Assembly: GCA_964370845.1 (NCBI GenBank)
Contig: CAYJLB010000007.1
Coordinates: 1-64,000, forward strand
DNA: 64,000 nucleotides
Origin: CAYJLB01 sp964370845
Lineage (GTDB): Bacteria; Bacillota; Clostridia; Oscillospirales; Ruminococcaceae
Reading direction: 5' to 3'
Shown here one piece after another: positions 35,477-44,232 of the stretch. The translations under genes were made by a program, and so were the position numbers. Every line of letters starts with the position of its first letter. Within the stretch, counting starts at the first letter, position 1. The notes below the pieces were generated by a model, which worked only from the letters and a program-made list of their open reading frames with translations, was not told where the DNA came from and did no database searches.

Positions 35477-37852
35477 ATGCAAGAAAATAAAAACAATAAT
35501 GGAAGACTTAGAGATTTATTTGAAGAAATCGAAATTCCAATTGAGCTTGAACCGCAAAATATTGCTTTAATGCTTAGAAATATTGATGTAGATAAAGCTA
35601 AAAAAGAAAATCGCAAAGAAATTAAGTCTATTACCGTTAATAAAAATGCTAAATTTAATCGCAAAAAAGGTATAGAGTTTTATTCTCGAACTGTTGCGAC
35701 TGCTGCCGCTTGTCTTATTGTGGTGCTAGGCGTTACCGTTTATTTCGCAAGAGGTAATGAAGGACTTACTCCTGTTGAAACTAAAGAAACTGTTGCTACT
35801 TCTGCTGGAAGTTATGATGAAGTTTATGCTGCTATACAAAAGGCTTATGTTGAATCAACAACTAGCAATAATCAATTAAACGAAATTATTATTGAAGCGG
35901 AAAAAGAAGAGGCAAATCCAGTTGTAGTGCAAGAAACAATTCCTGTTTTAAATACTCAATATAACGGTGCTGCTGTACATGAAATTAACGACATTTATAT
36001 TGATTTTTATTCACAAGAAATGCTTGAAGACGCTACTATTATTCCGCAAAAATTAGTTAATTATCAAGGATTTATATATTATATTTCAAACAATGCGGTA
36101 AATGTATTTGACTGCACTTCGGAAGAAATTGTTCTTGTTTCAAATATTGAAAGAGAAGATATTACTCCAATCGGCTTATATATTAAAGATGGTAATTTAG
36201 TTTTAGTGTCAGAAAATACTACTGAAGTTAAAAAGGAAAAATTGCCGGAACAAACTGTTGACACTGTTGTTGATAGTTCTGATGTAATGCCTGAGGAAAC
36301 TACCGAAGCTGTAAATCCTAACCTTCCTTCACAAGACCTACCTCTTGAAGGTGCAGAAACATCTACTGAAACGGGTGCATCAAGTGAAGAATCCAGTAGC
36401 GAAACAAGTTTAGATGAAACTTCAGAAACTCCTGATACAACTGAAACTTCCGATACTGCGGAAAGTGAAGTTGAAGCTGAGTTACCTGAATTACCTACAG
36501 ATGGGCTTATAGATGAAATGGAATCATCTTCTGAAAGTTCTTCTATCGAAAGTGAAACAGAAAGTAGTACAAATTCTATTGTTGATGAAGCGCTTTATGA
36601 ATATGTTGAAGTTAACAATGTTTTGGTGGAAGTATTTGACCTTTCTTCACCATCAACTCCAAACTTTATTAGACAGTATGAGCAAGATGGGGATTATTTA
36701 GACTCAGTTATGATTGGCGAGCATATTTATATTTCTTCAAAATTTACTGATAGTGATTTGACTATTATTAAAAATACAGAGGAAATCGAGAAATATGTGC
36801 CTTCTTATACAATTGATGGTGTAAAAACTTATGTTAAACCAGAAGATATTGTATCTGCGCCAAAACTTATTAATACTAATTACATTGTAATTTCTGGTGT
36901 TGATATTACAAGCGAAGTACCTACAGTTGGTGCTAATGCAATGCTTGGCTATTCAAGTAGCGTAAAATTCATTGATGACAGTGTTTATTTTTACGCAAAT
37001 AACACCGAGAGCCAAGAAGTTTATCTTTCAAAAGCAACTCTTGTTGACGGAGATATTTTGCAAACTGTAATCACAACTCTAACAGGAGTTATTAAAAATA
37101 GTTCATTTATAGATGAAAATGATAATGTTACAACAATTATTACTTCCTCTTATAGCGAAGAAAATGATACATTCACAAATATTTTGTTCAATCTAAGTGA
37201 TGACCTTTCAATTTTTGGTCAACTTAATGATTTTGGAACAACTAAAATGATTAGCTCAGTGAAATTTGATGGAACTATCGTGTATTGTATGACAGACGAT
37301 GATTTAAATACAATTATTCCTATTGATTGTAGCAATGCAGCATTGCCAACTATTTACAACAATGCTCAAATCGAAAGTACAGTTCCTGAATTCTACAATA
37401 TCGGGGAAGATGTTTTCGTTGCATTGGGCGAAAGTAAAGACGAAAACAATTTAGTAAATGGTATAAAATTATCATTGTTCCAAAAAGATACTGCTGTTAA
37501 CACTTTTGATGAGGTCGCTAGTTATATTTTAACTGAAACTTTTGCTGAAAGTGAAACTCAACCACATATTTATGCTGATGTTATTTATGTTGATAAAGAG
37601 GCTGGTTTAATCGGAATTTCCGTGAATTACTTTGGCGGAATTGATTATGCTAACAAGTTTTATATGTTTGCTTACCAAGAAGATGGAACTTTCACACAAG
37701 TTGGAGTTGTTGACTCACACAACGTAGAAAAAGGCTATGAATTCACTCGTGCAATTAAAAATAATAACACACTATTTTTGATTTCCGAAAATGAAATTCT
37801 TTCTTGTTCTTATTCAACAATGGCCGTTATTTCAACAGCAAAAATTAAATAA
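35477..37852 (+). CDS. Membrane-anchored beta-propeller protein, likely anti-sigma partner
   Basis: 791 residues from ATG 35477 (AAGGAGAGG upstream; in-frame ATG 35471 and GTG 35468 are alternatives). A cytoplasmic part (about 1-72) is followed by one transmembrane segment (about 75-95) and a large exported region. The latter looks like the PF09826 beta-propeller family, interrupted at about 270-370 by a low-complexity Ser/Glu/Thr linker. The short N-terminal domain next to an ECF sigma gene suggests it holds the sigma factor and senses an extracytoplasmic signal. This role is inference. Confidence 0.75.
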   Translation: MQENKNNNGRLRDLFEEIEIPIELEPQNIALMLRNIDVDKAKKENRKEIKSITVNKNAKFNRKKGIEFYSRTVATAAACLIVVLGVTVYFARGNEGLTPVETKETVATSAGSYDEVYAAIQKAYVESTTSNNQLNEIIIEAEKEEANPVVVQETIPVLNTQYNGAAVHEINDIYIDFYSQEMLEDATIIPQKLVNYQGFIYYISNNAVNVFDCTSEEIVLVSNIEREDITPIGLYIKDGNLVLVSENTTEVKKEKLPEQTVDTVVDSSDVMPEETTEAVNPNLPSQDLPLEGAETSTETGASSEESSSETSLDETSETPDTTETSDTAESEVEAELPELPTDGLIDEMESSSESSSIESETESSTNSIVDEALYEYVEVNNVLVEVFDLSSPSTPNFIRQYEQDGDYLDSVMIGEHIYISSKFTDSDLTIIKNTEEIEKYVPSYTIDGVKTYVKPEDIVSAPKLINTNYIVISGVDITSEVPTVGANAMLGYSSSVKFIDDSVYFYANNTESQEVYLSKATLVDGDILQTVITTLTGVIKNSSFIDENDNVTTIITSSYSEENDTFTNILFNLSDDLSIFGQLNDFGTTKMISSVKFDGTIVYCMTDDDLNTIIPIDCSNAALPTIYNNAQIESTVPEFYNIGEDVFVALGESKDENNLVNGIKLSLFQKDTAVNTFDEVASYILTETFAESETQPHIYADVIYVDKEAGLIGISVNYFGGIDYANKFYMFAYQEDGTFTQVGVVDSHNVEKGYEFTRAIKNNNTLFLISENEILSCSYSTMAVISTAKIK

Positions 37853-37876
37853 CAAATAATTATTTATAAAATTAAA

Positions 37877-37915
37877 ATCCCCGAAAATGGTAGTCATTTT
37901 CGGGGATTATTTTAT
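37877..37915. terminator. Bidirectional terminator
   Basis: 13-bp perfect stem (37877-37889 with 37895-37907), 5-nt loop, T-rich after it and A-rich before it. It separates the beta-propeller gene from the convergent ArsC-like gene. Confidence 0.88.
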
Positions 37916-38262
37916 TCCCAGTTTTTCCAAACATCGGGGCAATGTCCTGTTGTTGCAAGTTTACCATTTCGAACAATTGGCGTTTTAACTAAAACTTGAT
38001 TTTCAAAAACTTTTTCCTCTTTATCACTTTCATTTGCAAGATATTTAATCAAGTCAATTAATTCGGATTTGCTTTTTTCGTCAATAATTGCTTCAATTCC
38101 TTTACCTTTACAAATTGCATTTTTTACACTTTGAAACTCACCTTTACTCATAGGATATCTCGTTATGTCCACAAGTTGGAACTTTATTTTTCTTTCCTTA
38201 AAATAACGTTCAGCCTTTTTTGTGTCAAAGCATTTTGGTTTTCCAAAAATTTGTATATTCAT
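37912..38262 (-). CDS. ArsC-family thioredoxin-fold protein (YffB/Spx-like)
   Basis: 116 residues. FGKPKCFDTKKAERYF places a single N-terminal cysteine (C11) where ArsC-family proteins have their active-site cysteine, and TPIVRNGKLATTGHCP is the typical C-terminal cis-proline segment. No CxxC, so it is unlike Spx itself. Probably a thiol-dependent reductase of unknown substrate. Good GAAAGGAAT site before the ATG. Confidence 0.85.
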   Translation of the reverse strand: MNIQIFGKPKCFDTKKAERYFKERKIKFQLVDITRYPMSKGEFQSVKNAICKGKGIEAIIDEKSKSELIDLIKYLANESDKEEKVFENQVLVKTPIVRNGKLATTGHCPDVWKNWE

Positions 38263-38366
38263 TTTCTTTTATTCCTTTCAAAATTATATAAAAGTTACTA
38301 TTTAACCCGCTTTTTATAATTTTACTATATATCTTAATTTTTTTCAAGCAATATTTTAAATAACAT

Positions 38367-38395
38367 TTGCAAAATTTCTCTTTATTTGTTATAAT
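38367..38395 (+). promoter_or_regulatory. Sigma-A promoter for lepA
   Basis: TTGCAA at 38367-38372 and TATAAT at 38390-38395, spacer 17 bp, 70 bp before the gene. Confidence 0.7.
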
Positions 38396-38464
38396 AGATA
38401 TAACTGAACTTAAAATAATAATGTTTAAGATTAATATTTAGCTAATGAAAGGAAACTTATATAT

Positions 38465-40267
38465 ATGAAACAAGAAAATATACGAAATTTTAGTATTATT
38501 GCTCATATAGACCACGGAAAATCTACTCTTGCTGACAGAATTTTGGAACTTACTGAAACTGTACAAAAAAGAGATATGGAGGAACAACTCCTTGATAATA
38601 TGGATATTGAAAGAGAACGTGGAATTACAATAAAAGCTCGTGCTGTTAAAATGAAATACAAAGGTGACGACGGGGAAGAATATATTTTCAACCTTATTGA
38701 CACTCCAGGGCACGTTGACTTTAACTATGAGGTTTCTCGTTCGCTGGCAGCTTGTGAGGGGGCAATTTTAGTTGTTGATGCTTCACAAGGGATTGAAGCG
38801 CAAACTCTCGCTAACACTTATCTAGCCATTGAACACGACCTTGAAGTTATGCCAGTAATAAATAAAATCGACTTGCCTTCTGCTGACCCTCATCGAGTTG
38901 CTACTGAAGTTGAAAATGTTATTGGAATACCTTGCCTTGATGCCCCACAAGTTTCTGCTAAGATGGGAACTAACATAAAAGAAGTTCTTGAAAAAATTAT
39001 TGTGACAATTCCACCTCCACAAGGGGACAAAGATGCGCCTTTACAAGCTTTAATTTTTGACAGCTATTACGATTCTTACAAGGGTGTAATAATTTATGTT
39101 AGAGTTAAAGAGGGAACTGTAAAAGTTGGCACAAAAATTAGACTTATGGCAACAGGTGCAGAGTTTGATGTTGTTGAAGTTGGAAGCATGAGTGCTACCG
39201 ACTTAATTTCAACTGGAGAACTGAACGCAGGGGACGTTGGATACATCACAGCTTCAATTAAAAGTATTGGCGACACAAAAGTTGGTGATACTGTAACTGA
39301 TGCAAGTAACCCTTGTGAAAAGGCATTACCTGGTTATAAAAACGTTAACCCTATGGTTTTCTCGGGTATTTATCCAATGGACGGAGCGAAATATGGAGAT
39401 TTGCGTGAGGCACTTGAAAAATTAATGCTTAACGATGCATCTTTATCCTTTGAACCTGAAACTTCTATTGCTTTAGGATTTGGATTTAGATGTGGATTTT
39501 TAGGACTTCTTCATATGGAAATTATTCAAGAAAGACTTGAAAGAGAATACAATCTTGACCTTATTACAACCGCTCCATCAGTTGTTTACAGAGTAAATTT
39601 AACTGACGGAAGTACGATTTATATTGACAATCCTACAAATTACCCTGACGTTTCACTAATTGATTCGGCGGAAGAACCGATGGTAAACGCACATATTATT
39701 TCTCCAAGTGATTACGTTGGAAATATTATGGACTTATGTCAAGACCGACGTGGAATTTTCAAAGATATGAAGTATATTGATGAAAGTCGAGTTGACATTC
39801 ACTACGAATTGCCTTTAAATGAAATAGTTTATGACTTTTTTGATGCGTTAAAATCAAGAACTAGAGGTTATGCTTCCTTTGATTATGAAATGTTAGGATT
39901 TGCGCCGTCTAAGCTTGTAAAACTTGATATTTTATTAAATGGTGATATTGTTGACGCATTATCTTTCATTGTGCATACTGAAAAGGCTTATGCTCGTGGA
40001 AGAAAGATTGCTGAAAAGTTAAAGGAAAATATTCCAAGACAATTGTTTGAAGTACCAATTCAAGCAGCTGTTGGAGGAAAAATTATTGCTCGTGAAACAG
40101 TAAAAGCTATGAGAAAAGACGTTCTTGCAAAATGTTACGGTGGTGACATTACTCGTAAGAAAAAGCTACTTGAAAAGCAAAAAGAAGGTAAGAAACGTAT
40201 GCGTCAAGTAGGTTCAGTTGAAGTCTCTCAAGAGGCATTTATGAGCGTTCTAAAACTAGACGACTAG
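38465..40267 (+). CDS. lepA: Elongation factor 4 (LepA)
   Basis: 600 residues, full length. The G domain begins IRNFSIIAHIDHGKSTLADR and contains RERGITI, DTPGH and NKIDLP. The later domains include the LepA-specific C-terminal domain with MRKDVLAKCYGGD and RKKKLLEKQKEGKKRM. LepA is a ribosome-binding GTPase involved in back-translocation and 30S biogenesis. In many Firmicutes it lies near gpr and rpsT, as here. Confidence 0.98.
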   Translation: MKQENIRNFSIIAHIDHGKSTLADRILELTETVQKRDMEEQLLDNMDIERERGITIKARAVKMKYKGDDGEEYIFNLIDTPGHVDFNYEVSRSLAACEGAILVVDASQGIEAQTLANTYLAIEHDLEVMPVINKIDLPSADPHRVATEVENVIGIPCLDAPQVSAKMGTNIKEVLEKIIVTIPPPQGDKDAPLQALIFDSYYDSYKGVIIYVRVKEGTVKVGTKIRLMATGAEFDVVEVGSMSATDLISTGELNAGDVGYITASIKSIGDTKVGDTVTDASNPCEKALPGYKNVNPMVFSGIYPMDGAKYGDLREALEKLMLNDASLSFEPETSIALGFGFRCGFLGLLHMEIIQERLEREYNLDLITTAPSVVYRVNLTDGSTIYIDNPTNYPDVSLIDSAEEPMVNAHIISPSDYVGNIMDLCQDRRGIFKDMKYIDESRVDIHYELPLNEIVYDFFDALKSRTRGYASFDYEMLGFAPSKLVKLDILLNGDIVDALSFIVHTEKAYARGRKIAEKLKENIPRQLFEVPIQAAVGGKIIARETVKAMRKDVLAKCYGGDITRKKKLLEKQKEGKKRMRQVGSVEVSQEAFMSVLKLDD

Positions 40268-40372
40268 CGGGGAGCCCCCGCTGGCTTGCCCGCCAAGCGT
40301 GACGCTTGACCCATTCCCGCACTATACGAAGCAAAAGTCGACACTTTTGTTTCTGCGAGGTCGTATGTTGTG
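40264..40372. repeat. GC-rich hairpin islet after lepA
   Basis: The 60 bp from 40261 are about 72% G+C, far above the surrounding DNA. It folds into a series of stems: GCGGGG with CCCCGC, CAAGCGT with ACGCTTG, and a nested pair ATACGA (40324) with TCGTAT (40361) around CAAAAGT with ACTTTTG. It has no open frame and no T-run. It could be a palindromic repeat element or a structured RNA. Confidence 0.6.
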
Positions 40373-40434
40373 TTCTTGACTGTGGCAACATGATTTTATA
40401 GCTTATTATCGGATATAAATTGTCATAATTATGT

Positions 40435-40458
40435 AGGGAACGGACTTAACCGTTCCTC
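40435..40458 (-). terminator. Possible terminator after gpr
   Basis: An 8-bp stem (40436-40443 with 40450-40457) close to the 3' end of gpr on the minus strand. A weak T-run keeps confidence low. Confidence 0.4.
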
Positions 40459-40475
40459 AACATCGTAAAATATAA

Positions 40476-41354
40476 TTAAGCTGTAAGTGAAAAAATATCT
40501 TCTACTGAAATATCTGGATGCAAGGACATATTTATCCCTAAAGAGATAATTTTCGCTGAATATTCGATTAATTTGTCCACGAAACGTGGCGTCACCATCA
40601 TATGGGAGAATTCTCCTCTTTGGGAACTATCTTGAAATATTGTTTCGGCTATAGTATGCATATCCACTACTGTAGGCACTCCAATTGATATAACAGGGCA
40701 CCCTAGAGTAGCATTTGAAAGCTCCTTGCGGGAATTCTTCACTCCTGACCCTGGGGAAATACCTGTGTTAGAAAGCTGGATAGTTCGCCCTAGTTTTAGT
40801 ATTTCCGAGGAAGCCAGTGCGTCAATGACAATAACTGCACTCGGTTTGATTTTATCACAAATTGCTTTTACTATTTCAGCGGATTCCAAACCTGTTTTTC
40901 CTAAAACACTAGGAGCAAAAGCTGAAACTGGACGAATTCCATCAAATTCCTCTAAGCCTTGCATATTTTCTGTAATATGCCTTGTGGCGAAAATTTGCTT
41001 AATAACAAGAGGTCCAAGTGCGTCGGGAGTTATATCGTCATTACCTAATCCCACCACTAAAACTTCTCCTTTTTGGGGCAAAAATTTATTTATTTCCTCA
41101 CTCAACGCGGTGGCATCGCTTTCTAGATTATCGGGAAACTGGTCGAGAGTTCTTCCTTTTTCTACTTCAATAGTGATATATTTGCCTTGAGGTTTTCCGA
41201 TTTGTTTGCCGATTGCCTCGTCTTTTATTTCGATTTCAGTTATTGTTATACCACCTTTTTGAGTTATTTCTTGAGAAATTCGGTCTAAATTTACATTTGT
41301 TTTTTCTTTTGTAGCAGATAGAATTTCTACCGCTAAATCAGTTCTAATACCCAT
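40476..41354 (-). CDS. gpr: Germination protease GPR
   Basis: 292 residues. GPR is an aspartic-type protease that starts degradation of small acid-soluble spore proteins on germination; it is made as a zymogen. VVGLGNDDITPDALGP (about 99-114), VSAFAPSVLGKTG and DALAS are family signatures. The N-terminal MGIRTDLAVEI contains the region removed during activation. It is divergent from rpsT, a common pair in spore-forming Firmicutes. Confidence 0.95.
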   Translation of the reverse strand: MGIRTDLAVEILSATKEKTNVNLDRISQEITQKGGITITEIEIKDEAIGKQIGKPQGKYITIEVEKGRTLDQFPDNLESDATALSEEINKFLPQKGEVLVVGLGNDDITPDALGPLVIKQIFATRHITENMQGLEEFDGIRPVSAFAPSVLGKTGLESAEIVKAICDKIKPSAVIVIDALASSEILKLGRTIQLSNTGISPGSGVKNSRKELSNATLGCPVISIGVPTVVDMHTIAETIFQDSSQRGEFSHMMVTPRFVDKLIEYSAKIISLGINMSLHPDISVEDIFSLTA

Positions 41355-41444
41355 TTTCTTATAAATTCCTTTCTTTTTGCAAAAAATTGTATCTTTTACA
41401 CAAGATATACTAAATAATTTATTTTATTTTTTTTGATTTTGCTA

Positions 41445-41473
41445 TTGATTTTTTTAACAATTAGTGTTATGAT
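41445..41473 (+). promoter_or_regulatory. Sigma-A promoter for rpsT
   Basis: TTGATT at 41445-41450 and TATGAT at 41468-41473, spacer 17 bp; leader of about 105 nt. Confidence 0.65.
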
Positions 41474-41583
41474 ATATGTTAGACTTGTATGGAGTGTAAT
41501 GCTCAGTATTGCAATAAAACCCAATTGCAATTATTATTCCCAAAAGACTATCATTTATGAGATAAATTCAAGGAGGTGCCGGA

Positions 41584-41838
41584 ATGCCAAATATTAAATC
41601 TGCAAAGAAAAGAGTTAAGGTAATTGCTACTAAAACTATGCAAAACAAATCAGTTAAGTCTGCTCTTAAAACTGCTTTGAAAAAAGCTGATGCTGCTTGT
41701 ACTGAAAATGCTGCTGATAAAGACGTTGTTGTTAGAAAAGCTATCAAGAGCGTAGATCAAGCTGCTGCTAAAGGTATTATGCATAAAAATTGTGCTGCTA
41801 GAAAAAAATCACAACTTGCAATGAAACTTAACGGCTAA
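41584..41838 (+). CDS. rpsT: 30S ribosomal protein S20
   Basis: 84 residues. MPNIKSAKKRVKV and the lysine/alanine-rich helices are typical of S20, which binds 16S rRNA early in assembly. SD AAGGAGG lies just upstream of the ATG. It is monocistronic, with a strong terminator after it. Confidence 0.97.
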   Translation: MPNIKSAKKRVKVIATKTMQNKSVKSALKTALKKADAACTENAADKDVVVRKAIKSVDQAAAKGIMHKNCAARKKSQLAMKLNG

Positions 41839-41869
41839 TTTTAATTATAAATTAATTTTATAAAAACTC

Positions 41870-41908
41870 ACAAGGTGTAGGGATTTTCCTGTACCTTGTA
41901 TTTTTTTA
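41870..41908 (+). terminator. Terminator after rpsT
   Basis: 12-bp stem with two G-T pairs (41870-41881 with 41887-41898), 5-nt loop, then ATTTTTTTA. Confidence 0.88.
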
Positions 41909-41948
41909 TATATAAGCATATTTATTTCTAGAAACTTGGTATTTAAGG

Positions 41949-42110
41949 GCTAAATTCCGAGTATGGAAATTTATTTCCATACTTATGACCATGCAATTAC
42001 GCACTACATTAAGGTTTTACGACTTTTTCACCCAGTTTTTAATGTGAAAAAGTTTCGTCCGCTTGGCGAAAAGCTAAAATCCGAGTATGGAAATTTATTT
42101 CCATACTTAT
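41949..42110. repeat. Two copies of a hairpin repeat 124 bp apart
   Basis: Copies at 41949-41986 and 42073-42110 share GCTAAA-TCCGAG followed by a 24-nt palindrome (10-bp stem, loop TTTA) and ACTTAT. They differ at one base. Between them lies another hairpin, ACTTTTTCAC with GTGAAAAAGT. The 335-bp rpsT-Asp23 gap holds only this and the terminator. A third, stem-variant copy is at 51949-51999. Confidence 0.8.
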
Positions 42111-42173
42111 ACTTGAAATAATATAACTAATGTGATATAATAAATTAAATATATTAATGTGAGGTGTATGACT

Positions 42174-42524
42174 TTGATAAAATCAGAAAATTATTTAGGT
42201 GTTTTAGAAATTTCCGAAAAATATTTAAAAACTTTAATAGCGAAAACTGTAACTTCTTGCTTCGGTGTTACTAGTATGAATTTATGTGGAACTAAACAAG
42301 GAGTAAAAACTCTTTTACCATCATATAATAAACTTGATACTGGAATTTTGATAAAACATAAAGATTCCAAAGTTATAGTTGACTTGCATATAACCGTATC
42401 TTATGGTGTAAATATTTCTGCTATTGTGGAAAGTATTATTCATAAAGTAAAATATACTGTTGAAGATCAAACAGATTTATCTGTACATAAAGTAAATGTT
42501 TTTATAGATGGTATGATTGGATAA
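42174..42524 (+). CDS. Asp23/DUF322 family envelope-stress protein
   Basis: 116 residues from TTG 42174, which lies 7 bases after GAGGTG; ATG 42168 and GTG 42159 are in frame but too close to that site. The fold shows ISEKYLKTLIAKTVTSCFGV and a VDLHITVSYGVNISAIV strand-helix, as in Asp23/YloU proteins, small membrane-associated or cytoplasmic proteins of cell-envelope homeostasis. It precedes the FakA-like gene, the conserved yloU-yloV order of Firmicutes. Confidence 0.85.
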   Translation: MIKSENYLGVLEISEKYLKTLIAKTVTSCFGVTSMNLCGTKQGVKTLLPSYNKLDTGILIKHKDSKVIVDLHITVSYGVNISAIVESIIHKVKYTVEDQTDLSVHKVNVFIDGMIG

Positions 42525-42560
42525 AAGTTAGTTAGATAATTATTAAAGGAGAGAAGAATA

Positions 42561-44207
42561 GTGGTTAATGGGAAGATGCTGCGTGATGCATTTATTTCTG
42601 CGGCAATTAGTATAGCAAATCAAAAGAGGGAAGTTGATGAACTCAACGTTTATCCTGTTCCTGATGGTGATACAGGTACAAATATGTCAATGACAATGAA
42701 CGCAGCTCTAAAAGAACTAGAAAATTTAAACGATAATGTTACTGTTTCTGAAGTAGCTTCAATTACTGCCTCTGCACTTTTAAGGGGAGCAAGAGGTAAT
42801 TCTGGAGTAATTACTTCATTATTATTCCGTGGTTTCTCTTTAGGCTTAAAAGGCCTTGAGAAAGCTGATTGCGATGGGTTAGTAAGTGCTCTTGAACTTG
42901 GTGTTGACAGTGCTTATAAGGCTGTTATGAAGCCGACAGAAGGTACTATTTTAACTGTTGCAAGAATGTCCGCTGAAAAAGCTAGAGAGATTGCTCTTGA
43001 AACTAATGATACGGCTTTGCTTTGGAACTGTGTTTGTGAAGAAGCTAAAATTGCTTTAGATAAAACTCCTGAAATGCTTCCTGTATTAAAGAAAGCTAAG
43101 GTTGTTGATGCTGGCGGAATGGGCTTGCTTGTAATGTTTGAAGCTATCCGTGACGTGTTTAATGGAAAAGCTATTGCTACTCCTAATACAACAAGCGCAT
43201 CTACTATTACAGTGGATAATTTTTCATCTGTAGTTGGAGATTTTGACGAAGAAATAACTTTTACTTATTGTACAGAGTTTATAGTGCTTAAAACTGCGGA
43301 GAGTAAAGATGCTCTTTTGCTTCGTGCTTATTTGGAAACAATCGGTGACTGTGTTGTTGTTGTTGAAGATGAAGAAATCATCAAAGTACACGTTCACACT
43401 GACCACCCTGGCAACGCTTTTGAGGAAGGCTTAACTTTTGGTATGCTTTCTAACATGAAAGTAGAAAACATGCGTGAACAGCACGCTAATAAAGCTAAGG
43501 AAGCAAATTTTTCCGCTAAACAAACTTTCACTCCTGCTGTTCCTGAAAATGAGTTTGGATTTGTTGCAGTGGTTTCTGGTGACGGAATTGAAGCATTATT
43601 CAAAGATTGTGGAGCTGATTGTATTGTAAAAGGCGGTCAAACTATGAACCCGTCTACAGATGATATTTTAGCAGCAATTTGTGCTACTCCCGCTAAAACT
43701 GTTTTTGTTCTTCCTAATAATAAAAACATTATTTTATCCGCTGAACAAGCTGTTAAACTAGCTGACAGAAAAGTTTGCGTTTTACAAACAAGAACTATTC
43801 CACAAGGAATTTCTGCTATTTTAGCCTTTAATCCTGACAGCGATTTCAAGACAAACCGTGATGCAATGACAAGTACTTTTGAAAAAGTTTCAACTGGCCT
43901 TGTAACTTTTGCAGCTAGGGATTCTGACTATGACGGACATACTATTAAAAAAGGTCAAATTCTTGGACTAGATAACGGAAAATTAACTTTAACAGAGAGT
44001 GACGTTTCTGACGCAACTTATAAACTTGTAAAGAAAATGGTTAAAAGTGATTCAAACTTTGTAACATTATTTTACGGTGCAAACGTTTTAAGTGATGATG
44101 CTGAAAAATTACAAGCTAGACTTGAGAAAAAATTCGGTTCAAAAGTTGAAATTTCACTATTAAACGGTGGGCAAGCTGTTTATTATTACATCGTTTCTGT
44201 CGAGTAA
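42561..44207 (+). CDS. DAK2-domain fatty-acid kinase FakA-like protein (YloV)
   Basis: 548 residues from a GTG start after AAAGGAG. The DhaL-type nucleotide-binding domain begins with NVYPVPDGDTGTNM (about 29-42), whose aspartates bind Mg-ATP, and RGARGNSGVI. A middle domain and a C-terminal DegV-like part follow. FakA phosphorylates fatty acids bound to FakB. Between an Asp23 gene and recG, as in Bacillus and Staphylococcus. No fakB lies in the window. Confidence 0.9.
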   Translation: MVNGKMLRDAFISAAISIANQKREVDELNVYPVPDGDTGTNMSMTMNAALKELENLNDNVTVSEVASITASALLRGARGNSGVITSLLFRGFSLGLKGLEKADCDGLVSALELGVDSAYKAVMKPTEGTILTVARMSAEKAREIALETNDTALLWNCVCEEAKIALDKTPEMLPVLKKAKVVDAGGMGLLVMFEAIRDVFNGKAIATPNTTSASTITVDNFSSVVGDFDEEITFTYCTEFIVLKTAESKDALLLRAYLETIGDCVVVVEDEEIIKVHVHTDHPGNAFEEGLTFGMLSNMKVENMREQHANKAKEANFSAKQTFTPAVPENEFGFVAVVSGDGIEALFKDCGADCIVKGGQTMNPSTDDILAAICATPAKTVFVLPNNKNIILSAEQAVKLADRKVCVLQTRTIPQGISAILAFNPDSDFKTNRDAMTSTFEKVSTGLVTFAARDSDYDGHTIKKGQILGLDNGKLTLTESDVSDATYKLVKKMVKSDSNFVTLFYGANVLSDDAEKLQARLEKKFGSKVEISLLNGGQAVYYYIVSVE

Positions 44208-44232
44208 ATTGATATAAAGGAGTTGGATTTAT

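Noticed and set aside
40264..40372. tRNA or other classical RNA gene in the GC-rich islet
   Set aside because: The hairpins do not form a cloverleaf, and there is no T-loop GTTCRANNC or CCA-like end.
40726..41190. 154-residue plus-strand frame inside gpr
   Set aside because: It lies entirely antisense to a clear gpr gene, with no ribosome site or recognisable domain.
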